A stretch of 64,000 nucleotides of DNA from Desulfovibrio sp. JC022 (lineage in GTDB: Bacteria; Desulfobacterota; Desulfovibrionia; Desulfovibrionales; Desulfovibrionaceae): contig NZ_VOPZ01000001.1 in assembly GCF_010470665.1 (NCBI RefSeq), forward strand, positions 62,001-126,000, read 5' to 3'. The notes under the pieces were generated by a model, which saw nothing but the letters and a program-made list of their open reading frames with translations, searched no databases and had not been told where the DNA came from. Both the position numbers and the translations under genes were made by a program. Shown piece after piece: positions 32,901 through 46,518 of the stretch (positions are counted from its first letter, which is position 1; every line of letters starts with the position of its first letter).

Positions 32901-34754
32901 ATGCAAACATATTACTCTGATCTCCTTGTTATCGGCGCGGGCCTTGCGGGCGAGCGCGTGGCTGTGGAGGCGGCCCAGGAAGGTTTTGATGTAATTTGTC
33001 TCTCAATTGTCCCGGCACGCCGATCACATTCATCGGCAGCGCAGGGCGGCATGCAGGCCGCACTGGGTAACTGTGCCAAGGGCGAGGGAGACAATGTAGA
33101 CGTCCATTTCGGCGACACTGTTCGCGGTTCCGACTGGGGCTGTGACCAGGAAGTGGCCCGTCTTTTCGCTGACGCGGCTCCCATTGAAATGCGCAGACTG
33201 GCGCATTGGGGCGTGCCCTGGAACCGTGTTGTTCCCGGTAAATCCTTCTATTTCAAAGGTGGCGAGAAATTTGAAAAAGAAGAGAAAGAAGAAAAGCGCG
33301 GCCTGATTACCGCCCGTTCATTCGGCGGAACAGCCAAATGGCGTACCTGCTATACTTCCGATGGAACCGGACACGCGGTCATGTGTACCATGGACAACCG
33401 CTGTGCCGAACTCGGAATCAATGTTTTCGACCGCAAAGAAGCCATCTCCCTCATTCATGACGGAGACAAATGCACCGGTGCTGTTGTGCGCTGCCTGCGT
33501 ACGGGCGAACTGGAAGTGTACCTTTCCAAGGCGACTTCCATCTGCACAGGCGGTTTCGGACGTATTTACAAGGCGACCACCAACGCGGTTATCTGTGACG
33601 GCGGCGGGCACATCATTGCCCACGATACCGGGGTTGTACCCATCGGTAACCCGGAAGCCATCCAGTTTCACCCCACCGGAATCGTACCTACCGATATTCT
33701 GGTAACCGAAGGTTGTCGCGGTGACGGCGGAACCCTGCTTGATGTTAATGAAGAACGTTTCATGAACATCTACGAACCCGAAAAGGCCGAACTGGCCTCC
33801 CGTGACGTTGTTTCCCGCTGGATGACCCATCACATGCGTGAAGGCAAAGGTGTTAAATCCGCTTACGGCGAACATCTCTGGCTGGACATCCGCCATCTCG
33901 GTGACAAGCACATTTCCACCAAACTGCGTGAAGTTGATGAAATCTGCCATCACTTCCTGGGCGTTGACCCCCGTACACAGCTCATCCCGGTCCGTCCGAC
34001 CCAGCATTACACCATGGCTGGCGTGCGTACCAATAAAGATGGTGCGGTTTACGGTCTCAAGGGTCTTTTCTCCGCCGGTGAGGCCGCATGCTGGGATATG
34101 CACGGCTTTAACCGTCTCGGCGGTAACTCTTTGGCTGAGACGGTTGTTGCCGGTGGTATCATCGGTACCAAGATCGTTGAATTCCTCAAAGGTTATGAGA
34201 CCGATTTTAAAACCGCTGTTGTTGCCGAAGCTGTCCGCAAAGAGCAGGACCGCATTGAAAAACTGCGCAGCGGTGCCAACGGTAAAGAGAATGTCTACAA
34301 GGTCCGCGAAGAAATGCAGGACGCCCTCATGGAAGGTTGTTTTGTTTTCAGAAATGATGCCGGACTCAACAAATGCATTGAAACCCTTCAGGGTACTCTT
34401 GATAAAGCCCGCAAGGTCGGTCTTGTTTCCGACGGTCTGGGCGCGAACCACGAACTGGCTGCGGCCCTTAAGATTGAAGGTCAGGTCAAACTGGGCCTGT
34501 GTATTGCCAAGGCTGCTCTTGAACGTACTGAAAGCCGTGGTTCCCACAACCGTGAGGACTACACCGCACGTGATGACAAGAATTGGCTGAACAGGACTCT
34601 GGCCTACTGGCGTGAGGGCGCGGATATGCCCGAACTTCAGTACGAAGAAGCCACACCCGGTTATGAAATTCCTCCGGGAGACCGTGGTTACGGCGGCGGT
34701 TCCATCATCGAAGCCGACAAGGCTGAGATTGAAGCCAAAATGTTCAAGAAATAA
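32901..34754 (+). CDS. frdA: Fumarate reductase/succinate dehydrogenase flavoprotein subunit
   Basis: 617 aa. FAD-binding Rossmann motif LLVIGAGLAGERVA near the start, and H43 in RRSHSSAAQGGM, the His that carries covalent FAD. Substrate-binding and catalytic segments include HPTGIVPTDILVTEGCRGDGG and the Arg of HYTMAGVRTN. The FAD capping region ends with the family's HNREDYTARDDKNWL. It interconverts fumarate and succinate at the cytoplasmic face. Starts 13 bp after frdC. Confidence 0.96.
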   Translation: MQTYYSDLLVIGAGLAGERVAVEAAQEGFDVICLSIVPARRSHSSAAQGGMQAALGNCAKGEGDNVDVHFGDTVRGSDWGCDQEVARLFADAAPIEMRRLAHWGVPWNRVVPGKSFYFKGGEKFEKEEKEEKRGLITARSFGGTAKWRTCYTSDGTGHAVMCTMDNRCAELGINVFDRKEAISLIHDGDKCTGAVVRCLRTGELEVYLSKATSICTGGFGRIYKATTNAVICDGGGHIIAHDTGVVPIGNPEAIQFHPTGIVPTDILVTEGCRGDGGTLLDVNEERFMNIYEPEKAELASRDVVSRWMTHHMREGKGVKSAYGEHLWLDIRHLGDKHISTKLREVDEICHHFLGVDPRTQLIPVRPTQHYTMAGVRTNKDGAVYGLKGLFSAGEAACWDMHGFNRLGGNSLAETVVAGGIIGTKIVEFLKGYETDFKTAVVAEAVRKEQDRIEKLRSGANGKENVYKVREEMQDALMEGCFVFRNDAGLNKCIETLQGTLDKARKVGLVSDGLGANHELAAALKIEGQVKLGLCIAKAALERTESRGSHNREDYTARDDKNWLNRTLAYWREGADMPELQYEEATPGYEIPPGDRGYGGGSIIEADKAEIEAKMFKK

Positions 34755-34774
34755 CCCCTGACAAGGATATAAAG

Positions 34775-35512
34775 ATGAGCAGACAACTCGAATTTGATAT
34801 ATTCCGTTACAATCCACAGGATAAGGGGTCGGTTCCGCACATGCAGACTTTTGTGCTGGATGAAACCGAGAACATGACCCTCTTCATCGCGCTGAACCGT
34901 CTGCGCGAGGAGCAGGACCCCGGCCTGATTTTTGACTTCTGTTGCCGCGCCGGTATCTGCGGTGCATGCGCCATGGTCGTTAACGGTAAGCCCCGTCTGG
35001 CCTGCCAGACTAAGACTGTCGACCTTCCCGAACGCATTACCCTGTTGCCCCTGCCCGTATATCAGCTGATCGGTGACCTTTCAGTTGATACCGGTTCCTG
35101 GTTCAGGGAAATGTACCAGACCACTGAATCTTGGATTCACACCAATAAGACCTTTGATCCCAATGCCCTTGAAGAGCGCATGGAAAACGAGGTTGCGGAA
35201 CAGATCTACGAACTGGAACGTTGCATCGAATGCGGCTGTTGTGTCGCAGCCTGCGGTACCGCCCGCCTTCGTGATGATTTCCTCGGTGCTGCATCCCTGA
35301 ACCGTGTGGCCCGTTTTGTAGTTGATCCCCGCGACCAGCGTACTGACCGCGATTACTTTGAAATTATTGGTAATGATGAAGGTATCTTCGGCTGTATGGG
35401 CCTCCTCGGCTGCGAAGATGTCTGCCCCAAGAGTCTGCCGTTGCAGAACCAGCTCGGTTTTCTGCGCCGCAAGATGGGTATCACCGCAATCAAAGAAATA
35501 TTCAGGAAGTAA
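34775..35512 (+). CDS. frdB: Fumarate reductase/succinate dehydrogenase iron-sulfur subunit
   Basis: 245 aa. N-terminal [2Fe-2S] ferredoxin domain (DFCCRAGICGACAMVVNG, then RLAC), and C-terminal domain with two cluster motifs, CIECGCCVAACG and CMGLLGCEDVCPKSLPL, for the [4Fe-4S] and [3Fe-4S] centres. It passes electrons between the FrdC hemes and the FrdA flavin. AAGGATAT precedes the ATG. Confidence 0.96.
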   Translation: MSRQLEFDIFRYNPQDKGSVPHMQTFVLDETENMTLFIALNRLREEQDPGLIFDFCCRAGICGACAMVVNGKPRLACQTKTVDLPERITLLPLPVYQLIGDLSVDTGSWFREMYQTTESWIHTNKTFDPNALEERMENEVAEQIYELERCIECGCCVAACGTARLRDDFLGAASLNRVARFVVDPRDQRTDRDYFEIIGNDEGIFGCMGLLGCEDVCPKSLPLQNQLGFLRRKMGITAIKEIFRK

Positions 35513-35515
35513 GCC

Positions 35516-36355
35516 ATGCGTACCATTAAAGCTGAACAGGTTATCGATGCTGTGGCGAAAATGTGCGTAAGCGCAAACCGCTACCTGCCCGCCGATGTCC
35601 GCAAGCGTTTTGAAGAATGTGCTGCTGCTGAGGATTCCCCGGCCGCAAAGGAAGTCTTCAGGCAGATCAAGGAAAACTGGGAACTGGCTGAAGAATCCGG
35701 CCTGCCGCTCTGTCAGGATACCGGACTGGCTGTCTACATAGTTGAAATGGGTGAAGATGTGCGTGTGGAAGGCATGAACATCCGCGAAGCCATCAACGAG
35801 GGAACCCGCAAGGGTTACGAAGAAGGATTCCTGCGCAAGTCGGCCTGCGATCCCCTGACCCGTGCCAATACCAAAGACAACACCCCGGCCATCATCCATT
35901 TTGATATCGTCCCCGGTGACAAGATCAAAATCACTTTCATGGCCAAGGGCGGCGGTTCCGAAAACATGAGCCGGGTGACCATGCTTGCTCCGGCTCAGGG
36001 CTGGGAAGGCATCAAGAAATTCGTCATCGAGCGGGTTGCCGAAGCCGGACCCAATCCCTGCCCTCCGACCATGGTCGGTATCGGCGTGGGCGGAACCTTT
36101 GAATATTCCGCACTGCTGGCTAAAAAGTCACTGATGCGCAAAGTGGGCGAGCCTCATCCTGACCCGGAAATGGCTAAGCTTGAAGCCGAACTCATGGAAG
36201 ATATCAATAAGCTCGGCATCGGTCCCATGGGCCTTGGCGGCAAGACCACCGTCTTCGACGTGAAGATCGAAATGCGCCCCTGCCACATTGCGTCCCTGCC
36301 GCTGGCGGTGAACATCCAGTGCCATTCTTCAAGGCACGAGGAGGTTGTACTCTAA
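35516..36355 (+). CDS. Class I fumarate hydratase, alpha subunit
   Basis: 279 aa. The two-subunit iron-sulfur fumarase (TtdA/FumA N-terminal type). Conserved Cys ligands for the [4Fe-4S] cluster lie in LPLCQDTGLAVY, KSACDPLTRANTKDN and NPCPPTMVGIGVGG. It converts fumarate and malate reversibly and is oxygen-sensitive. It begins 3 bp after frdB and its stop overlaps the beta-subunit start by one base (TAATG), so the two chains are made together. Confidence 0.94.
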   Translation: MRTIKAEQVIDAVAKMCVSANRYLPADVRKRFEECAAAEDSPAAKEVFRQIKENWELAEESGLPLCQDTGLAVYIVEMGEDVRVEGMNIREAINEGTRKGYEEGFLRKSACDPLTRANTKDNTPAIIHFDIVPGDKIKITFMAKGGGSENMSRVTMLAPAQGWEGIKKFVIERVAEAGPNPCPPTMVGIGVGGTFEYSALLAKKSLMRKVGEPHPDPEMAKLEAELMEDINKLGIGPMGLGGKTTVFDVKIEMRPCHIASLPLAVNIQCHSSRHEEVVL

Positions 36356-36912
36356 TGGCTGAATACAAACTTACCACCCCGCTTACTGATGAAGATATGG
36401 TTCAGCTCAAGGCCGGTGATGTGGTCAAATTGACCGGAACCATCTACACCGCCCGTGATGCCGCCCACAAAAGACTTTGTGACCTGCTTGATGCCGGTAA
36501 AGATCTTCCTTTCGAACTGAAAGGTTCGGTGGTCTATTACGTCGGTCCAAGCCCGGCTCCTCCGGGCAGGCCTATCGGGTCCGCAGGGCCGACCACCAGT
36601 TACCGCATGGACACTTACGCACCCCGGCTGCACAGCCTCGGCCAGAAGGCCAGCATCGGCAAGGGTAAGCGTAATGATGAGGTCAAGCAGGCCTTGAAGG
36701 ATAATAAAGCTGTTTATTTCGGAGCAACCGGAGGTGCTGGTGCTCTGCTTTCCATGTGCATCAAGGATGCGAAAGTTATCGCTTTTGATGAACTTGGTCC
36801 TGAAGCTATCCGTGAACTGACCGTGGAGGAATTTCCCCTGCTGGTCATCAATGATTCCCACGGTGGCGAATTGTACGCCGTCCCTGACCGTAAGGCGGCG
36901 GGTGTTGAGTAA
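36355..36912 (+). CDS. Class I fumarate hydratase, beta subunit
   Basis: 185 aa from ATG 36355; an upstream in-frame ATG (36319) is inside the alpha gene, while GAGGAGG lies 10 bases before 36355. It matches the C-terminal half of class I fumarase/tartrate dehydratase, with the substrate-binding segments [20 protein letters not shown] and [12 protein letters not shown]. It completes the active site of the alpha subunit. Confidence 0.94.
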   Translation: MAEYKLTTPLTDEDMVQLKAGDVVKLTGTIYTARDAAHKRLCDLLDAGKDLPFELKGSVVYYVGPSPAPPGRPIGSAGPTTSYRMDTYAPRLHSLGQKASIGKGKRNDEVKQALKDNKAVYFGATGGAGALLSMCIKDAKVIAFDELGPEAIRELTVEEFPLLVINDSHGGELYAVPDRKAAGVE

Positions 36913-36953
36913 CAAGTCCGCTGAGTTACAGCAGACAATCAAGGAGAATATTT

Positions 36954-38273
36954 ATGGCTCTTTTCACTAAACAGGAAGCTCTTGATTACCATTCCAAAGG
37001 TAGAAAGGGTAAAGTTGAAGTCGTTCCCGTAAAACCTTGTGATACCCAGAAACATCTTTCCATGGCTTACAGCCCCGGTGTTGCTGAATCCTGCAAGGAA
37101 ATTGCTGAAGATAAAGAAAAATCCTATCTCTACACTGCTCGCGGAAACCTCGTTGCTGTTGTTTCCAACGGTACCGCAGTTCTCGGTCTCGGTAATATCG
37201 GTCCTGAAGCAGGTAAGCCGGTTATGGAAGGTAAAGGCGTTCTTTTTAAAGTCTTCGCCGACATTGATGTTTTTGACATCAACCTTGATGTCACCGACCC
37301 TGATGAACTCTGCAAGATCGTGAAAGCCATGGAACCCACCTTCGGTGGTATCAACCTCGAAGATATCAAGGCTCCTGAATGCTTCTACATTGAAGAGAAA
37401 CTCAAAAAAGAAATGGATATCCCGGTTTTCCATGATGACCAGCACGGTACCGCCATCATCTCCGGCGCAGGGCTGATCAACGCTGCTGAAATTACCGGTA
37501 AGAAAATTGAAGATATGCGTCTGGTTGTTTCCGGCGCAGGTGCTTCCGCTGTTGCTTGCACCACCTTCTACAAGTCTTTGGGTATCAAGTCTGAGAACAT
37601 CGCCATGTTCGATTCCCGCGGTCATATCAATAACAGCCGTGAAGGTCTCAACGAGCAGAAGAAATCCTTTGCTACCGACAAAGAGTACAAGGATCTCGCC
37701 GATGCCATGAACGGTGCCGACGTATTCCTCGGCCTGTCCGTAAAGGGCATGGTTACCAAAGATATGGTTAAGTCTATGGCTGACTCCCCCATCATTTTTG
37801 CTATGGCTAACCCTGATCCTGAAATTCCTTACACCGATGCCAAGGAAGCACGTCCTGATGCCATCATGGGTACCGGACGTTCCGACTTCCCCAACCAGAT
37901 CAACAATGTTCTGGGTTTCCCCTTTATCTTCCGCGGTGCGCTGGACGTAAATGCTACTTCCATCAACGAAGAAATGAAGATTGCAGCAGCGAAATCTTTG
38001 GCAGCTCTGGCAAAAGAGCCGGCTCCAGATTATGTCTGCGAAGCTTACGGTGTGGATAAACTCGAATTCGGCATTGACTACATCATCCCTAAACCGCTTG
38101 ACCTGCGTCTGATCGAATTCGAATCAGCAGCAGTTGCACAGGCCGCTATGGATACCGGTGTAGCCCGCAAGAAGATCGATATTGAAGAGTACAAGAAAGA
38201 ACTGCGCGCACGTCTGGCTGCTTCCAGAGAACGTGTGGGTGATTTCATCAGTTCCTACAATCTCGATTTCTAG
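36954..38273 (+). CDS. NAD-type malic enzyme (oxaloacetate-decarboxylating)
   Basis: 439 aa, short form without the C-terminal phosphotransacetylase-like domain of MaeB. N-terminal substrate domain with [15 protein letters not shown] and [19 protein letters not shown], then a Rossmann domain [17 protein letters not shown], in which D-type or Ser residues that choose NAD or NADP are not decisive. It converts malate to pyruvate and CO2. AAGGAG precedes the ATG. 41 bp after the fumarase it continues the route from fumarate to pyruvate. Confidence 0.93.
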   Translation: MALFTKQEALDYHSKGRKGKVEVVPVKPCDTQKHLSMAYSPGVAESCKEIAEDKEKSYLYTARGNLVAVVSNGTAVLGLGNIGPEAGKPVMEGKGVLFKVFADIDVFDINLDVTDPDELCKIVKAMEPTFGGINLEDIKAPECFYIEEKLKKEMDIPVFHDDQHGTAIISGAGLINAAEITGKKIEDMRLVVSGAGASAVACTTFYKSLGIKSENIAMFDSRGHINNSREGLNEQKKSFATDKEYKDLADAMNGADVFLGLSVKGMVTKDMVKSMADSPIIFAMANPDPEIPYTDAKEARPDAIMGTGRSDFPNQINNVLGFPFIFRGALDVNATSINEEMKIAAAKSLAALAKEPAPDYVCEAYGVDKLEFGIDYIIPKPLDLRLIEFESAAVAQAAMDTGVARKKIDIEEYKKELRARLAASRERVGDFISSYNLDF

Positions 38274-38296
38274 TCTTGTTTGAATAATGAAAACTA

Positions 38297-38328
38297 ACCC
38301 TCCCGGTCCTGTGGGGGATCGGGAGGGT
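38297..38328 (+). terminator. Stem-loop after malic enzyme gene
   Basis: ACCCTCCCG...CGGGAGGGT with additional pairs inside, no T-run; may stabilise the upstream mRNA end rather than terminate. Confidence 0.5.
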
Positions 38329-38497
38329 ACAAAAACGGTTATGAGGTCCTGTATGTAATGTATCGGCGGTCCTGACGGATCAGGCAGTTGTTTACCTAAT
38401 GCGCTGACAACCCGTAAAGTGATACAAATCATGTCACTGCCGGGGCAGAAGGGGACATTTCTTCCGTAAGGGTGGCCATAAGCTCAAGTGAGGGACT

Positions 38498-40036
38498 ATG
38501 AGCGATCAACAAGATAGTGGTAACGGACGTAGAATCGGTTTTTTTCTGGGACCGATAGTATTCCTGCTCATGATTTTTATGCCGGCTCCATCCGGAATGG
38601 AACCCAACGCGTGGAAAGTCGCGGCAGTAACAGCCCTGATGGCAATCTGGTGGATTACTGAAGCAATTCCAATTCCTGCAACATCTCTAATGCCTATCGC
38701 GCTCTTTCCACTTCTGGGTGTAATGAAATCCAAAGCGGCCTGTGCTCCTTATGCAAACCATCTTATTTATCTGTTCATGGGTGGCTTTTTTCTGGCTGTG
38801 ACCATGGAAAGATGGAATCTCCACAGGCGTATCGCCCTGCATACAATTAAAACCGTCGGTACCAGCCCGAACCGTATGATCCTTGGGTTCATGATTGCTA
38901 CCGGTTTCCTTTCCATGTGGGTTTCCAATACCGCCACAACCATGATGATGGTTCCTATCGGTCTCGCAGTTATTCAGCAGGCTACCGGTTTTGATTCCAA
39001 AACACTCAGAGCTTGTGCCACCTCCGGCCCTGAATCCAACTTCGGTAAATGTCTCATGCTCGGTATTGCTTATGCCGCTTCCATGGGTGGCGTGGGTACC
39101 ATTATCGGTACTCCCCCCAACACCGTTATGGTCGGCATGGTCGACAAAATGTACGGCGTGCAGATCGGTTTCGGGCAGTGGATGCTCTACGGTGTGCCTC
39201 TGGCAACAATCATGATCGGTGTTTCATGGTGGATTCTGACCAAGGTCCTGTTCCCGGCTAAAGGTCTGGAACTGGCCGGTGGTGAAGCCATTATCGATAA
39301 AGAAATTGCAGCTCTTGGACCCATGTCCAAAGAAGAAAAGTACATTGTTATCGTCGGTTGTTTTGTAGCCGCTTTCTGGTTATCCCGCGGATTCCTCAAG
39401 AAAGCTGCCTTCATGGCTGACCTCTGGCCCAACTTCGGTTTTGTGCATGATGCAACTATCGGTATTCTCGGTTCTTTGCTGCTCTTTGCCATTCCTACCA
39501 ATTTCAAGAAAGGTGAATTCCTGCTTGATTGGAAAACCGCTGTTAAGATCCCCTGGGACGTAATCCTGCTCTTCGGTGGTGGTCTTGCTATTGCAAACGG
39601 TTTTTCCAAGACCGGACTGGCGACCTTTATCGCCTCCAGACTGACCATGCTCGACGGTCTGACCATTCTTGCCTTCGTCGCTATCGTGGTCGTTATCACC
39701 ATCTTCCTGACTGAAATCACCTCCAACACCGCCACCGCGACCCTGCTTGTCCCAATCATGGGCAGTGCTGCAATCGCTATGGGCGTGCACCCCTTTGCAA
39801 CCATCGTCGGTGCCTGCGTAGCAGCATCGTTTGCTTTCATGCTCCCGGTAGCAACCCCGCCTAACGCCGTTGTGTTCGGGTCCGGCTGTGTGTCCATCAA
39901 ACAGATGGCCTCGGCAGGTTTCTGGCTCAATATGATCGGCGCGGTCTTGATCACTATTTCCGTGGTCTATCTGCTTCCGGTACTTTGGGGTATCGATTTA
40001 AATGTCCTCCCAGACTGGGCTGTTATGCCTAAGTAA
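38498..40036 (+). CDS. DASS/SLC13 family sodium:dicarboxylate symporter
   Basis: 512 aa with about 11-12 membrane segments. The family's two sodium-binding SNT motifs are present: WVSNTATTMMMVPIG and EITSNTATATLLVPIMG, as is the start signature WWITEAIPIPATSLMPI. It probably imports fumarate, malate or succinate with sodium for the enzymes encoded just upstream. GAGGGA lies before the ATG. An AGTGA-N11-TCACT dyad at 38418-38438, 60 bp upstream, may be a regulator site. Confidence 0.9.
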   Translation: MSDQQDSGNGRRIGFFLGPIVFLLMIFMPAPSGMEPNAWKVAAVTALMAIWWITEAIPIPATSLMPIALFPLLGVMKSKAACAPYANHLIYLFMGGFFLAVTMERWNLHRRIALHTIKTVGTSPNRMILGFMIATGFLSMWVSNTATTMMMVPIGLAVIQQATGFDSKTLRACATSGPESNFGKCLMLGIAYAASMGGVGTIIGTPPNTVMVGMVDKMYGVQIGFGQWMLYGVPLATIMIGVSWWILTKVLFPAKGLELAGGEAIIDKEIAALGPMSKEEKYIVIVGCFVAAFWLSRGFLKKAAFMADLWPNFGFVHDATIGILGSLLLFAIPTNFKKGEFLLDWKTAVKIPWDVILLFGGGLAIANGFSKTGLATFIASRLTMLDGLTILAFVAIVVVITIFLTEITSNTATATLLVPIMGSAAIAMGVHPFATIVGACVAASFAFMLPVATPPNAVVFGSGCVSIKQMASAGFWLNMIGAVLITISVVYLLPVLWGIDLNVLPDWAVMPK

Positions 40037-40046
40037 CACCCCCTAC

Positions 40047-40076
40047 GTTTCCGGGCGGTTTGTTCCGCCCGGAAAC
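40047..40076 (+). terminator. Strong hairpin after the dicarboxylate carrier gene
   Basis: A perfect 12 bp stem (GTTTCCGGGCGG with its complement, six-base loop); no T-run follows, so it may be a 3' stabiliser. Confidence 0.6.
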
Positions 40077-40125
40077 AAATTCAGTAAAGCTATTTGATAT
40101 AATTCGTTTTTTGAGAATTTTTTCT

Positions 40126-40410
40126 GCAACCGCAAGGTTGCGGGTTCCGTATCTGCGTCCGAAATTCGGACCTGGAGACACCGAATGTTCCGCAAACATT
40201 CCCCGGCAGGGTCACTACCTGTTTGCCTTTTTATCGCTACAAAGGGTTGCAGCATTTATTCAAGGCAGCATGGCGGACCTCATCAGCACCTCCTGTGGCC
40301 GCTGCCGGGTGTCTCCGAACCAGACGGCAGATAAGGCACCATCTGCGGCGGCGCTGCGAAAAAGATTGAAACTCACGTATGCAGATATACGCTTCGTTCC
40401 AATCTTTTTC
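40126..40410 (+). ncRNA. Candidate structured RNA or leader upstream of pta
   Basis: A non-coding stretch packed with paired segments: GCAACC/GGTTGC at 40126-40141, GTCCGA/TCGGAC at 40157-40171, and GAATGTT/AACATTC at 40183-40201. A long-range helix pairs 40174-40181 with 40309-40316 (GGAGACAC/GTGTCTCC) and continues as 40203-40209 with 40302-40308 (CCGGCAG/CTGCCGG), leaving the third hairpin bulged from one strand. Then GCAGAT/ATCTGC (40327-40346) and an 11 bp terminator-like stem, 40358-40368 with 40400-40410, ending in T's. I checked it by eye against RNase P, tmRNA, 6S, SRP and common riboswitch cores on both strands and found no match. Strand and transcription are inferred. Confidence 0.4.
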
Positions 40411-40545
40411 TTGCTTCTTGCATCTGGTACCTTCTTTACCGTCTGGTTAAAAAGCGTATCTTTTTCCGTTACCTCATGGGCGTGATTAAAAATAAAAGAT
40501 TTGGTATTAGTGGATTCCCATGCAGTAACTGAATCAGGAGAAAGA

Positions 40546-42675
40546 ATGTCAAAGAGCTTATACATTGCGGCTACAGAGGCCCGGAGCGGGAAATCAGCAA
40601 TCGTCCTCGGAGTTATGCAGCTGCTTTTGACCCACCTGCGCAAGGTGGCGATTTTCAGGCCAATCATTCACGATAATTTTCATGACCGGGATCACGATAT
40701 TGATCTTATCCTGCGTCATTTCAAGCTTCCGCAGGATTACGATACCACTTACGCCTACACTCAGAGCGAAGCCACCCGTCTGCTCAATGACGGTAAACAC
40801 GCCCTGCTTATGGAGAATATCCTCGACCGTTTTAAAGAGCTGGAGGAAAATTATGACTTCGTACTTTGCGAGGGAACTGATTATCTCGGCGGCGAGGCTG
40901 CTGTTGAATTTGAGATAAACCTTGATGTGGCGAGCAATCTGGGTTGCCCTGTTCTGGCTGTTCTCAATGCCATGGACAGTTATGAAGATGAAATCTGCGA
41001 TCTTGCCAACCGCACCGTAGCCATGTTTGAGGAAAAAGGGCTGGATGTTATTTCGGTCATGGTCAACCGGGCGGCCAAGGAATTTTCCCCGGATCTCGGA
41101 GAGCGGTTGCGGGGTTGTCTCAAGAGTGAAAGCAACCCGCTGGTCTACGTGCTTCCCAATGACAAACGGCTGGGCAATCCGACCATGAATGATGTTGTTA
41201 AATGGCTGGGCTGTAATGTTCTTTATGGCAAGGACAGGCTCGACACTCCCATTGACAACTATGTGGTCGCAGCCATGCAGATTGAAAATTTTTTGAAATA
41301 CGTCAATGACGGCAGCCTGATCATTACCCCCGGTGACCGTTCCGATATCATTCTCGCAAGTCTGTCGTCACGTCTTTCCGATGCTTATCCCAATGTAGCG
41401 GGCATCCTGCTTACCGGTGGAATCCGTCCGGCCATGACTATCCATCATTTAATCGAAGGGTGGAAGGGAGTGCCTTTGCCGATTCTTGTCGCACCGGGAC
41501 ATACTCACAAGACAGCCCAGATCCTGCGCGGACTGCACGGCAAGATTGACCCGGAAAATCAGGTTAAGGTGCTTTCGGCTATGGGGCTTTTTGAAACCTG
41601 TGTTGATTCCCATGAATTGCAGCAGAAATTTGTCTCCAGCCGTTCCACACGGATAACTCCTTATATGTTTGAGCACACCCTGTTGCACAAAGCTCGCGAA
41701 GATGAACAGCATATTGTCCTGCCGGAAGGTAAGGAAGAACGCATTTTACGTGCGGCTGACATTCTTCGTCGTCGCGGAGTGGTACGCATGACCCTGCTTG
41801 GAAATGAGGATGAGATTCGTCAGGTTGCCTCGGCAATTGATGTCAGTCTGAACGGGATTGAGATTATAGACCCGGTAAAGTCCGAATATTTTGACCGTTT
41901 TGTGGATGAATATTTAGAACTGCGCAAGCATAAGTGTATTGTAAGAGACGATGCCTGTGACCGCATGAGTGATCCCACTTATTTCGGGACCATGATGGTT
42001 TATACCGGAGTTGCCGACGGCATGGTTTCCGGTTCCATCACCACCACAGCCCAGACCATTCGTCCGGCTTTTGAGTTCGTTAAGACCAAACCCGGATTTT
42101 CCATTGTCTCCAGCGTGTTCCTTATGTGCCAGAATGACCGGGTCATGGCTTACGGCGACTGTGCGGTGAATCCCAATCCCAACGCTCAGGAACTGGCCGA
42201 AATCGCCATCAGTTCCGCTCATACCGCTGCAATTTTCGGCATTGAACCGAGGGTAGCCATGCTTTCCTATTCCACCGGGGAATCCGGCAAAGGTCTTTCC
42301 GTGGACAAGGTCAAGGAGGCCACGGATCTGGTCCGTAAATTGGCTCCGGAAATCGCAGTGGAAGGGCCGTTGCAATTTGATGCTGCCGTGGACCCGAAAG
42401 TAGGAGCCGAACTTATGCCGGACAGCGATGTTGCCGGGCGTGCTACCGTACTTATTTTTCCTGACCTTAATACCGGAAATAATACTTATAAGGCCGTGCA
42501 GCGGTCACAGCCGGAATCCGTTGCCATCGGCCCGGTTTTGCAGGGTTTGAAAAAACCGGTCAACGACCTGAGCCGTGGATGCACGGTGCGTGATGTGGTC
42601 AACACCGTAGCTATTACCGCTATTCAGGCCATAGCCGAAAAAGAACTGGCGAAAAAGGAAGCCGGGGGAGAGTGA
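40546..42675 (+). CDS. pta: Phosphate acetyltransferase, long form
   Basis: 709 aa from ATG 40546, preceded by AGGAGAAAGA; an upstream in-frame start lacks a site. Order: an N-terminal BioD-like P-loop domain (ATEARSGKSAIVLG), a DRTGG domain (roughly 210-330), and the C-terminal PTA_PTB catalytic domain (from about 385, HKAREDEQHIVLPEGKEERIL to the end). It interconverts acetyl-CoA and acetyl phosphate, feeding ATP production through acetate kinase, which is not in the window. Lies directly upstream of the enzyme that makes acetyl-CoA. Confidence 0.95.
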   Translation: MSKSLYIAATEARSGKSAIVLGVMQLLLTHLRKVAIFRPIIHDNFHDRDHDIDLILRHFKLPQDYDTTYAYTQSEATRLLNDGKHALLMENILDRFKELEENYDFVLCEGTDYLGGEAAVEFEINLDVASNLGCPVLAVLNAMDSYEDEICDLANRTVAMFEEKGLDVISVMVNRAAKEFSPDLGERLRGCLKSESNPLVYVLPNDKRLGNPTMNDVVKWLGCNVLYGKDRLDTPIDNYVVAAMQIENFLKYVNDGSLIITPGDRSDIILASLSSRLSDAYPNVAGILLTGGIRPAMTIHHLIEGWKGVPLPILVAPGHTHKTAQILRGLHGKIDPENQVKVLSAMGLFETCVDSHELQQKFVSSRSTRITPYMFEHTLLHKAREDEQHIVLPEGKEERILRAADILRRRGVVRMTLLGNEDEIRQVASAIDVSLNGIEIIDPVKSEYFDRFVDEYLELRKHKCIVRDDACDRMSDPTYFGTMMVYTGVADGMVSGSITTTAQTIRPAFEFVKTKPGFSIVSSVFLMCQNDRVMAYGDCAVNPNPNAQELAEIAISSAHTAAIFGIEPRVAMLSYSTGESGKGLSVDKVKEATDLVRKLAPEIAVEGPLQFDAAVDPKVGAELMPDSDVAGRATVLIFPDLNTGNNTYKAVQRSQPESVAIGPVLQGLKKPVNDLSRGCTVRDVVNTVAITAIQAIAEKELAKKEAGGE

Positions 42676-42845
42676 TTTTTTAAAATATTTTTTGTGTGAT
42701 TGAATACACTTCCAAGGGTGATATCTGCTTTCAGGATTGGATATAGCTCCCGGAAGTGCAGGGGTTTCAGGCATTTTGAACGGCTGACCAACTTTTTTGC
42801 AAAGTTCAGCCCGGAAGCTGTGAAATACGGGTAGGCAACGCGTAG

Positions 42846-46430
<3,585 letters not shown>

Positions 46431-46462
46431 TCAAGCCACAGCAGAAGTGTCTGTATAAAACG

Positions 46463-46495
46463 AGGCCCCCTGCATCCATCGGATGCGGGGGCTTT
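46463..46495 (+). terminator. Terminator after pyruvate:ferredoxin oxidoreductase
   Basis: GCCCCCTGCATCC/GGATGCGGGGGC stem followed by TTTCGT; short T-run but a very stable stem. Confidence 0.75.
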
Positions 46496-46518
46496 CGTAT
46501 TCCTGCGTATACAAAGAA

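Noticed and set aside
33318-34817. A 499-codon open frame antisense to frdA
   Set aside because: Mirror of a strongly biased coding sequence; no ribosome binding site and frdA is a confident gene on the other strand. The same holds for long antisense frames opposite nifJ at 43371-44372 and 44877-46127.
38418-38438. AGTGA-N11-TCACT dyad upstream of the dicarboxylate carrier, considered as a CRP site
   Set aside because: CRP half-sites are separated by six bases, not eleven; kept only as an unspecified possible operator.
40060-40667. Overlapping frames on both strands (plus 40060-40485, minus 40260-40667) in the pta leader
   Set aside because: Both overlap the paired segments, neither matches a family, and the minus frame runs into pta.
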